Assembly (NCBI GenBank): GCA_914767715.1
Contig: OU612066.1
Location: forward strand, 28,616,283 to 28,680,282
Direction: 5' to 3'
Source: Membranipora membranacea
Lineage: Eukaryota > Bryozoa > Gymnolaemata > Cheilostomatida > Membraniporidae
DNA length: 64,000 nucleotides
In this document: positions 13,601 through 25,600 of the stretch, piece by piece
Numbering within the stretch: position 1 is the first letter of the stretch
How the letters are laid out: the number at the start of each line of letters is the position of its first letter
Notes under the pieces: model-generated
The model's database searches: none
What the model was told of the DNA's origin: nothing
What the model saw: the letters and a program-made list of their open reading frames with translations, nothing else
Translations under genes and position numbers: made by a program

Positions 13601-16600
13601 CTGTCGGGGAATATTAACAGAGAGCATTTGAGATGGTTGCATAATACATAATTTTACCCAGAACTGCTTTGAATTTTTTCAGTACATAAATATTGCATAA
13701 CTGCTGTAGAACTAGCTGGCAGACTAGTTTGGTCTTTTGGTAGGCTTTAAGGGGATAAATCGCTTAAAATCTTTTTTTTTTAATATTGTATTGGTGATAT
13801 CAATGGGATGTTATTCAGCACAGTATAAATTGCTAAACCCATTGTTACCATAAATTCAGTCACTGTTTGAACACAAAATGGGAACTAGGATTGGATGCAT
13901 GTTTTGAGTTAGGTCAGCAACATATAAGTTCCTATGAATTCCCATGTTCCCAAATAAAAGTTTAACTCATATTATTTAGTCTGGGCAGGAGACATCTGAA
14001 CAACCGGAATGCAGTTGTGATTGTAATTTGAAAACGGGGATAGGTGAGGTCAGTTTAATAAAAATATTTTTACTAATTTCCAGGGATTAGGGGAGTGAGG
14101 CAAGGAGAGTATTGATAGATTATGGTGTGAGGGCCTATGAGGCAATAATCTGATGGGGTTAACCGTGAGAGATACGAAATGGTGCTATATGCGAGCCACT
14201 GTATCTCAAAGCTAGGAGAAAGGAGTCAACACTAGATATCAGATACTGACATCTCAAAAGCTCAAGCTTTGAAAGGCGAGAATTAAGATTAATTAACAGT
14301 CATACAAATAAACAAGTTGCACTTGAGTACTATATCATAGAGTGAGGATACAGAGAGGACACTTCAATGATCGTTATATTGCCTGTGGTTTTTGATGCAG
14401 TGGGGGAAAATCATCAATCTGGCCACATGTCAATTTCAATATCTATATAACTTACAATGTAAATTTATGATGCAGACAACCCCACGTGTGATAGGTCATA
14501 ACTATTTCTGTATCCATCCCAAAGGACTGATTTCCAACTTGTTTGAAATGTCCAACCTTCAAGATTTACACCATATATGGTTGTCATTTTTTGCTAGGAT
14601 ACGTAGGCTACGAGTAATCAAGTTTCAATTAGAACAGTGGCTAGCAAAATATGTTGTCAAAGGTAGTAACTGATTCAATTCTGGAGTTTAGCTTTTAATA
14701 ACCATCATGAGTGGGCTCTTAAAAGCACTAAAACCATGGTTATTGAATCAGGTTTTATGACAACTTGTCTTGCATTTGCATAGGCGCAGCACACAAAATA
14801 ATTACCGATGTTTTCTATACAATCTGATATGACATTGTGTATAGCACAATGCTATGAGAGAACGACTAGTTAGTGATCGTTCCAATTGAAACTGGTCCCA
14901 GCTTTTTAAAATGAGTCTTACCATACAGACAATTGATAGACGGCTGGTCATCAAAATTAGGAAATGTTCATGTACTGACCCTAACCGGAAATCAATGTAT
15001 ATGATGTTACTCATTTTAAAAACCTACATAACTCAAAGCCTATGTAACCTAGCAAAAAATGACAACAATATGGTGCATGGTTTGATGAAGTTTGGACATT
15101 TCAAAAAAGTCTGAAATCAGTCTTTGGGATAAATACATAATGAATTAAGACCTATCACAGGTAGGTATGTCTGCATCACAATTTTACATTGTAGCTTTTA
15201 TAATTATTGAAAACTGGTAGGTGGCCAGATGATGAATTTCCCCCCACTGGATCAAAAACCCCAGGAGCTATAACGATCATTGAAGTGTCCCCTCTGTATA
15301 TCCTTACCCTGTGACTATATACAACATAGCCCAAACAAGCAAAAGTAATTTTATAGGCAAATCAAATACAATATAATTGTTTTGGTCTAAGACATTCTAT
15401 CCCTGAAATTACTATGCCTCAAAGTCATTTATAAACAAATTGCATTCCATTGAGATTCCAGACCAAAAACTACTAAACCTGAAATTTCATTTGTACTCCA
15501 GGAGATAATTGCAGTAATTATGAGCTTAAACCCTCTGCCAAAGACCTTCTTCAAACACTGCATACAATACTTGTTATCAAGTTTTATTGAATAGAGACCT
15601 TCTGAGCAGGCAGATTTCATGGTTTGCAGCTTAATGGGAGCCGCTGCATCATACAGCTAGAAACAGGGAGTCAAAACTCGATATTGAATACTGACAAGAA
15701 AAAAACTGGAACATTGCAGTGCAAGAGTCATAGCTCATGAATCATTCACTAGTGAACAAAGGAATAAAATTGCATTTGAATATAGATACATCATGGTACG
15801 AAGAAGAAAATTTAACAGGTATATTTGACACAAGGTACTTTTTTAAAGTTTTAAGCCAGAATTTCACTGTGCCTAAAATTCATTTGCAAACCCATAAATT
15901 GCATTTGAATATGCATCATGGTACCAAAAAGTAAACCTAACCAAAATAATGACAAGATCCCTGTTTTGATGTTACCAACAAGAAAATTTAGGCCAGAAAC
16001 TACTAGGCTTTAATTTTTTGTTCAGGAAATAATTGTAGTAACTATGAGCTTAAGCCTCTGCCCATACTTGCCAAGTCTCCCGATTTAGGCGTGACCCTCT
16101 AGATTTTTACACCCACCTCCCACTTTTTGTAAATCTCACTATTTCCTCCAGATTTCAGAGAAAACAGTCCAATCGAAATTTTTTGATAGTTATCCAAGCA
16201 CATGTTGTTGTTGACTAGTTACTGTTAAGGTCCTTGCACACAAAATTGAAAGGAATTATCAAATCAAACAATCCTAACAATTTTACCTGTTCTATTAAGA
16301 TTCAGCCTATTATTGTAAATGACCAATAGCATCCTCTCATAACTCACAACACTGACTGTCATTGGTCACAATATAAAGTAGCTAGTCAAGTGCATACCTT
16401 TAGTTTTCATTTCCTTTCAGATCACACATTTTTTAGTATTAATTTTGTACTGTCTACTCTAGTTAAATTTAAGTGAAGGAAAATAGAAACCTAACAATTC
16501 CAAAGGTAGGTCCACTACAATTTAACAAAGCTCGGACCAAAGACTTTGAAACATATTTAATGTTAGTCAAACGAAAATATAGTACCTTATCTGGATTCTC

Positions 16601-19600
16601 ACTGTCTGTGACTGAGCACATTTTCAGATCTTGATGATGCATGGGCACTTGTAGCCTGTCTTGACAGGCAAAGGCCTCAGTTCATTAAAGTCAATTTGGG
16701 CAAATCTTAGGCTAAGAAGTTGTCTTCTCTTATTGTTGAAATTTGGTGGCTCATTTGCAGTATAGAGTTATCACCCCATCTATCTATCTGTGTAAAACAT
16801 TTTAGTTTTAAGCATGTGGATAGACTGCTTCACAGAGTAAAGGGATTCAGAGTAAATGTTTTAACAATAGTCAAGGAAAGAGTTTTTTACTCCTTGGTCA
16901 AGGTACCTGCAAGCTTTGAGTCAAGGGGAAAGTTATGGGAAGCTTGATGCCAAAAACTCCTTTCATCTATTTGTCACAAATATAGGGTTCTGGAGAATGA
17001 ACTGAATTCAAAGTTTTTGATTACAGTAAAAAATAGAATATGCAGGCTCTCCCGTAAAAATTCCTCTTTGTACAGCCTTACTCCACAATTAGACATGAAG
17101 TTTTCTGCTTAAATTACACCTAACTATCCTAGCTAAATTGATACGGTGGGTATAGCTAGGAAGGCAGGATTGTGGCAGTTTTACAATAGGATTAACTATT
17201 ACAATCCTTGAATGATGCTGCCACAATGTACCCTTGGTCTGTGCAATCATTGAACCTTAAATTTATCGAAAGGGCCTCATATCAAATGTATCTGCGGTCC
17301 ATCGTCTACTGGGCTTTGGTTGGCACCCCAGGTGTGCTCCGACCTGCCTGCAAACAGAGAGCAACCTGGCGCAGATATTGTGGCCTGGCCTTTAAAGCAA
17401 CGAATTTCGCCGCCTATGCTCCGGGATGTGGCTTGTGACAAGACAGCTGATTTAAATCAACCTTCAATTTTAATCAGTCTTGAGACACTAAGGTTATCCT
17501 CAGGTTTTGATATTCTAAAATTACATTGCCTTTAAATCCTTTGGAAAAGATAAACAAGGCACAACAGTAACAAATTCTTTCCCGGTAATGAAACACAGAG
17601 ACTGCAATACACTGATTGTTTACAAATAAGATTTTCTTGAGAGATTAGAAAATTTACTCTGAGAAAACAATGTCTGTAATTGCTCTAACTGATATCTTCA
17701 TCCAGCTTAGGTCTCAATTGTACTTGGATCGTTTCAATGCACCGCGTGGAGAATTGCTTCAGATTTTGATTGGAGGCCATCTCAGATTTGTTGTTTATTG
17801 AGGCAGCCCACCTGTTTGGCTAACCGAATCCTCAAAAGTAACAACATTATAACTTGCTGCAGTATAAATGCAGTCCCAGGGCACCTTCTACTTGATTGTG
17901 CAATAACTCCCGGAAGAAAGTTTACCCGGCTAACCAAGAGTGAAGTGATCGCAACCTTGTATAACTTTTTAGAAGCATGGACCATGTTTTTGTTGAGTAA
18001 AGAGAGTGTGGATAATTGAATGTCGACAAGGTGTCATGGTTGATTGCAAAAATGTAAATATATGAGTAGCCAGCCACTAGAGTCTATTGATTCAACATAA
18101 TATGATATGATATTTTAGATGCAATAAAATTGGTATAAAAAAACGGGGCACTCAATATGGGCTAAATTTATTGTATCAGAACTGGGGTTTCGGGCTTGGA
18201 ATGCTGGTTGGAAAATATATTCGGACTGAGCAGGAATTACAAATTATCTAGCACTAGGCTTTGGTTGGAACCCAGGTGTGCTCCGACCTGCCTGCAAACA
18301 GAGAGCAACCTGGTGCAGATATTGCGGCCTGGCCACTAAGGCAACAAATTTTGCCGCCTATGCTCCAGGATGGTGCTTGCGACAAGACATCTGATTTAAT
18401 TCAACCTTCAATTTTAATCTGATGTAATAATGCTATAATACATAAATATCATAAGAAGCAACAAGTCTTGAGACACAAAGGTAATCCTCAGGTTTTGATA
18501 TTCTAAAATTACATTGCCTTTAAATCCTTTGGAAAAGATAAACAAGGCACAACAGTAACAAATTCTTTCCCTGTAATGAAACACAGAGACTGCAATACAC
18601 TGATTGTTTACAAATAAGATTTTCTTGAGGGATTAGAAAATTTACTCTGAGAAAACAATGTCTGTAATTGCTCTAACTGATATCTTCATCCAGCAGAGGT
18701 CTCAATTGTAATTGGATCGTTTCAATGCACTGCGTGAAGAATTGCTTCCAATTTTGTTTGGAGGCCATCTCAGATTTGTTGATTATTGAGGCAGCCCACC
18801 TGTTTGGCTAACCGAATCCTGAAAAGTAACAACATTATAACTTGTTGCAGTATAGATGCAGTCACAGGGCACGAATTTAAATTTTTTTTACAATTTCAAC
18901 CGTAGCATGAATGCTTTCAATGGTTATTTCAGGACTGCAATTCCTTAATGGTGATAAATACACCAAGGTCGAACATACAGAAACCAGCTCACTGAAAATG
19001 CAGCAGAATATTTCACATGGAATAGCATGTGTGTTATTAAGGGTGAGCCCTCCAGACACACAGTTATCATAATCCTATACGCATCCAGCATAGTTACATT
19101 AGTGTTTTACAATAATAAAAATTGGGATGAAATTCGAGTAAAATTTAAGCTCAAACATTTGGGTGTAGTTTGAAAATGCTATCATTGAACAGTATCCATT
19201 GAAAAAGCCAAATCCAAACCATGTTTCGGAATATTAATAATAATATTAATTACTTTGAGGTCTATAGTCATTCTGATAGAATTTGATGGGTGACTGATGG
19301 GTCACCACGATCTATACTGAAAACTTATATCAACCAACAGAAATATTCTTTTGTTTAAGTTCAGTATAGCATCTCCATTGTCATTTGTAAATTGCTCCAC
19401 TCCTTTGATAAAAGGCAATTAGAATTTGTTTGAAACTGTACACAATGGCATAGAAACTACAAATATATAGGCTCTTTGCACCGCCTTGCGCAACATTGCC
19501 ACTGCACTGATGGCTGAAATAAACACCGTAATGATAAAGTAAATCGCAATTTTAAATATGTTAAAAAAATATTTCAAACATGCCCTCAAAAGCTCATTTA

Positions 19601-22600
19601 GATAATGTGATGAACTGATGCTCCAAAAAAAACTAGATCTCTGTGAGTTACCATGTCGTAATGTAGTTCTGCCCAAACAGAAAAACACGAGCTTGGAGAT
19701 TTTTGTCAGATTTGGAGTTTTTTGCAGCAAAAGATAAATGTATAGTTAGCTGATTGACTAACGATCCAGGTGACCAAATGTGGTTATTCTGAATTAAAAA
19801 CTGTAGGAAGGAGATAGCTTTTGGAAAAGTAAGGAGGAGATAACTACAACTGAGCATTTTTGACTTTAAATAACTGAGGCCCGTTGGACTTACATGCCTC
19901 TACTTTGCCAATGGGGTGTTTGATACTGGACATTGACAATGTAAAGGCATGTATGTAAGAGTCCCAGGGGCCCATGGATTGATTGTAATTGTTTAAAGTG
20001 TATTTCACCTCAGTTTGATATTTTAGTACTAGTACAAACATGAAATTATTTGGGGTCAAATATACCTTTTTAGCCCTTCCTAGTGGCTGGAAACGCTCTC
20101 AGAGCTTCTGCAGACGGGGCTCACACCGCCCCCCAAACCCCCAGGTGGGTGACTCGGGTGCTTCGCACCCTCGAAGCACCACGTTGTGGTGCGGTATCGC
20201 CGTAAAATGGAATCTCCCTATTTTGAATTTAGATTACTTGGCAAGTATGCCTCTGCCCAGTGGTACTTTTGTACAGTGAGTAAGTGGAGCTCAGCTCCAC
20301 TTGGTTATAAACACCCTTCTTGAAGTGGAGCTGAGCTCCACTTCAATTTTTTTTATTCCCTGGATAAGCAGGGCTCTCAGCCTGGGAGGATTCGAAACCT
20401 GAGTTTTGATATTAGCATGTCGCATAGTGGTATTTTAAAGGTGTAAAACGCCCTGAGCATAAAAAGCTGAGGGTACGTCTGCTATGGCACCGAAATATTG
20501 TTGGGTGAAACACCTGAGATTTGAAGATTATGTGCAAAAAATAGCTGGCAAAGCAAGTCAAAGAATTTATGTTGTTAAAAAAATGTTGCATCTAAGTTCA
20601 AAGCCATTAGCTTTCATGATGTTCAAAAGTTGTGTAGTTTCCCTCTTTATGTATTTATTGTCTGCCTGTTTTGCACACGAGCATATGTACCATAGACAAA
20701 AAATACTAAGGAAAGTTTTTAATTTAATTGTTAAAGACAACTCCTTGATCACATCATACACAATTTTCTAGAGCGATGCCCTCAAATGCAAGTTCCATAC
20801 TCTAGTAGCAAGTTCCTTTATTGACAAGGTATATGCATCCTTTTCTCGCAACATTTCATGTTTGTGATCGCAAGTAAATCAATAAAAACCTAGAGCATTT
20901 CTTGTAACGTTAAAATCGTAAATAATTTTAGATTTGATCCAGATGAACCAATTCATATGGACTAACCAAGGCCTTCGCCACAGGTGAAAATGAATCCCCA
21001 TGATGTTAAAATATGATGTTTGTAAAAATATTGATTTGAAGGCGCCAGGGTAGAAAGGCATAACTAATGTAATGTGACGCTATTGAAATCATTGCCTGGA
21101 TTTATCCGGTTCACCTGCAAAATCACTTTTTTAACATGTCTAAAATTCCAATTTCTATTTGGCCATAATAATCTCTTTCACAAATCTCTGGGATTGGCAG
21201 TTCAATAAGAGCATAGCTTATCACAAATGAAATCAAATACCCACAACAAATACCACACATTATTCTCATGCAAAAGTTTGATCTTATCTTTATTATTCAT
21301 CTCAGTTCGGGTGTAAAGTGTTGATATTCCATAATGCTTAGAAATCATTGTTTGATCATTGATTTAGAAATGACTTGAATAGGCAGCGCAGTGAGAGTAT
21401 TATTACAGTGAGTGCAGTGAGAGGCATTATAAGAATAGGCAGTGCAATAATCGAATCGAGGCGCCAGGGTAGAAAGGCATAATTAATGTAATGTGATGCT
21501 ATTGAAATCATTGCCTTGATTTATCCGGTTCACCTGCAAAATCAATTTTTTAACATGTCTAAAATTCCAATTTCTATTTAGCCATAATAATCTCTTGGGA
21601 TCTCTGGGATCATTGTTTGATCATTGATTTAGAAATGACTTGAATAGGCAGTGCAGTGAGAGTATTATTACAGTGAGTGCAGTGAGAGGCATTATTAGTA
21701 TAGGCAGTGCAGTGCAGTATTATTTACATAGCTTATCACAACTAGAAATCTAATACTGGATCATTCATTAATAATATGGCATAAATTATTGTAAGGCAAC
21801 ATTTAGCATTGTTTTTATATTATTCATCTCTGCCAACGAGCAAAATCTGAGTTTTAAGCTTGAGTAGCCTGAATTGAACCCAAAAATCTGAGTAACTCGG
21901 GCTAAACCTGAGTGGTTGAGAGCCCTGTCGAAAACAATGGGGAGTAACTGTTCTCATGCTGGAGCCATACTAATAGATGGTAAATACATTAATATTTGAG
22001 TGTTGGCTATGTGTTGTCAGTCCAGAAAAGTTATTTCTGCAACCGCCAATGGCAAGAAAATAGAGTATAAAAGCAGAAGCATCTACAACCAATTATATCT
22101 GTTGCTGGGAAATGGGGATATCTGGCTCTCCCTGGCATACCTATCAAAGACAGGTGATGTCAGAGGATATTGGCTAACAATAAAGCTGCCCATTGGCAAC
22201 CTCTACAGAAGGTTGCTGGCTAAACCTTGCTGGCTGGGAGGATTGATTGATGAATTAAAAAATATATATAAGTAAGAGCTCCACTTCATTATCCCTTACA
22301 AAAGTACCACTGCCTCTGCCAATGACTTTCTTCTAACACTGCATGCCATATTCGTAATCACGTTCAATTGAATGGTGAGCTGCTTAGCCAAGAGATTTTA
22401 TGGTTTGCAACTATATGTGAGCCGTTGTATCATACAGCTAGAAACAGGGAATCCAAACTTGGTGTTGAATATTGACAAATAAAAAACTTGAACATTGCAG
22501 CAGAAGAATCATGAATTGTTCACTAATGTGCAGGGAATTGGCAACACAGAGTAACCAATAAGAAGAATATCAATAATAATTTTACACATCAAAATAAAGG

Positions 22601-25600
22601 ATAAGAAGCAGGTACTACTTTGCAAGAAATTCTGTTGATACAGCATTTACCAGGAAGACTGTTAGTGTAATTGCTGTGCAGGTTTTCAAAGTCAAATAAT
22701 CTGTTCCATACTTGTTTTGAAATATCTGTAAGATTCCGAGAATCTAAAGGGAATAAGATCCAACTAAGAGATGTATCTATATGTCTAGATTATGCTGTTA
22801 AGCTTGGCCTCATGAATTTATTTGATGAGAAAAACATGGTGACGTTTAAGTCTAATTCTCAATATTGGCCTCCTAAATTTAGTTGCTAATAAATTTCTTG
22901 GAATTATTTTATGTCATCACACTAAAATGCCCCAATCTTTCAAAATTTACTTATTCATTCTTCAGGGTATCTCAATACTACCAAATACATCTAAATCAAA
23001 AATTATGTACTTATGCATCCAAAATTTTTTCATAGCATGACCTATTGACATTCAATCATGGATAGGAGGGACGAACATAATTTAGCAGTTAAATCTGTTA
23101 GTTGCAGTGTTGTTTTTTGAAGATATCTTAATGGGTTACAGTTCATTTTCTATGCATTGAGATCAATTTTTGAGGAAAAAAATATTTTCCTCATTTTCCA
23201 AAAAAAATATTTTTTTCAATTGATTTTTACCAAAAACACTCATATGATACAGTGGTGATGTCTCAATGTCTTTCCAGTAGTTTCTTTTAGCATCATCATG
23301 AAATTCAAGGTGAAAAACGATTTTCCGCAATGAAACTGATTTTCCGCCTTTCCGCGTTATCCAGAACCCGTAAGGAGTAGGAGGTAGCTCAGTTGGTGAG
23401 AGCGCTAAGGCGTGAGGTCTCGCTGCAGTCTTTTGACCACTGGCCTCAATTGACGCCCCAGGTGTGCTTCGACCTGCCTGCAAACTGAGAGCAACTTTGC
23501 GCCTGTATTTCTCAGTCTTCGGGCAGAGACAAACTAGTAATTTTAACTCACATTAACCCATGTAAGGTCAATATATGAAATATCAAAACATCTAATTCAG
23601 CATTTAAATACTTATAATTGATCAAATCATTTCCAATTAAAATTCCATCTCTTGCTGTTTAGTAAGAAACAGAATATTGGACTGCCCCTAAAAAGTGATG
23701 CAAGGTGCCTTAAATCCTCATACTGAGAATGTGATGTATCCTAGATAACTAGAAATGGAAAAGAACATCAAGACATGTTTGACAGTTTGATTTTTTCAGG
23801 ATAATTTTTTTACAGTGAACAACAATAACCTAAAATAAAGCGATAATACGGCTTCTATAGGTAGCTGATGTACCTGAAAACTCAATTTTTTTCTAGGCCA
23901 TAATCGCCAACGGTTAGTGTAGCATTTATAATAGCTGAGATGAAATTATCACCATCAGGCATATTTTGATTTAATTCATTGAGATCTCTTTTTCTTGAAA
24001 GTCTTTAAACATTACCCATAGAGCTCTTAACTCACATAGTAATTCATATCACATTAATTGCGATGAAAAAAGCAAATCAATCCAATGTCCAACATGCAAT
24101 ATATGTGGACTGGCATGCAAATCAAATGTAAATGGAATGGCATTGACAGTCATTGGACACACATGGAGGGGCATTGAACAGATAATGAGGGACATTTGGC
24201 AAATGTGGACGGACAATGGAAAATAATGGACGGACATTGGACGGACAAAAATAAAAAATTGAACAAAAAAGGGCACAGAAAAAATTCCCAATGTTGCCTG
24301 ACAGACGGACATGGGCGGACAAGATCTTAAGATGGGGAATGGGTATGATTTACTTGTCCGCCGCACACCTCTGCTACAAACCTCCCAAATATTTGATGTG
24401 AGCCGCGGTGGCCTCTGAGAGTTTATTTTTTGCGATGGCAATATGTTCATTTTTGACCCCTCATGCAATGCAACCGAAATCATGGAGGACCTAAGATCTC
24501 CAATGTATTTTACCATTTTGGTCTTGTGCTGTCAGTTCCATCAATAATTTTACCAACTTACAAATACTGGTTGCCACAATTGTAACAAATAATAACTCAA
24601 ATTTTCACTAAATTTGGAGAAAAAATTCTACCCAAAATTTCAGAAAGCTGTCATTCAAAATTGTTGTCAGCATGATGCACAGCTGGGGATTATCGAGACA
24701 TTGATTGAAGCGATTATTGATCATCGCTTTTCATCTTGAGATGTTTGAAATTTTTTGGTTAAAAACATGCACTTCTCTTACTCCAATAAACTGAAAGCAG
24801 GTTGAACTAGAGGTTATACGCACCAGCTGCAATTAAATTAGAGAATATTTTTTTTATTTCGGCCGAGGCGTTTGAAGATAATTCAATAGAAGAGAAGTTA
24901 TAAGCATAATCCTGTTGTACACAATGTGCTTTGTGTGTTGTACTGCACAGATTTTCATGACGCTTTTGCATAGCTTAATTTGCAGCATCATCATGCCCAT
25001 TGCTGCCTATATGTCTTCAAAGTTTTTCAGTTACGGTTATGATACCAACGTTGACCGATTTATACATTTTATATATCACTGGAAAGCTGATCGAACACTG
25101 ATTCTGAATATGTTGGTTTTAGCATGTCATCGTATTCATGTATTGTAGAGATGCATGGATAGATGGTACACAGCGATTTGTGATTCTGAAATAGCCTTCA
25201 GAGATTAACAATTTTGAGGCAATGATAACTGGGCATGGGCAATAATCGTCCCTTATGCACTGTGCCGTGATTAATGGGACTTAGATACAAAAATCACTGT
25301 GTACTCACCATCTTTACATCTCTATTCATACATGAATATCACCAAGCAGCTCCTAACTCCCAGCACCTCTACCATATCCCCAAGAAGCCTTTTAAGCTGG
25401 CATTGACATATCAGAATTATAAGCATTCTGACAGAGAGTGCAACTCCTAATAGGATTGATGCCAGTGTTATTTATTAGTCATGACATTTAGCATAGCGTC
25501 TTTCCACAGTAAATAACCCTTCTTTTCTGCATGTGGCATGCATCACATGGGATCCTAATCCAATAAACAAAAGCGACCTAAATGAGCTATAAACCGATGC

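Larger units (their letters stand above)
20258..22312. mobile_element. hAT-type DNA transposon, non-autonomous
   Basis: Terminal inverted repeats CAGTGGTACTTTTGTA (20258-20273) and its exact complement at the right end (22297-22312) are flanked by a perfect 8-bp duplication, CCTCTGCC (20250-20257 and 22313-22320). An 8-bp duplication with CAG...CTG ends is the hAT signature. It is 2055 bp long. No transposase was recognised; it carries a LINE reverse-transcriptase fragment (20484-20771), an internal ~150-bp direct repeat (about 21037-21196 and 21459-21612) and two subterminal palindromes. It sits inside an older interspersed repeat, split at 22313. Confidence 0.85.

Noticed and set aside
17208-18019. 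Short open frames inside transposon copy A as a transposase
   Set aside because: Fragments of 60-76 codons without catalytic motifs, open on both strands and not conserved in frame between the copies.
24049-24516. Longest minus-strand open stretch in the big intron (155 codons)
   Set aside because: It overlaps the GGACGGACA minisatellite, has repeated [13 protein letters not shown]-like text due to the repeat, and no splice sites or family signature.
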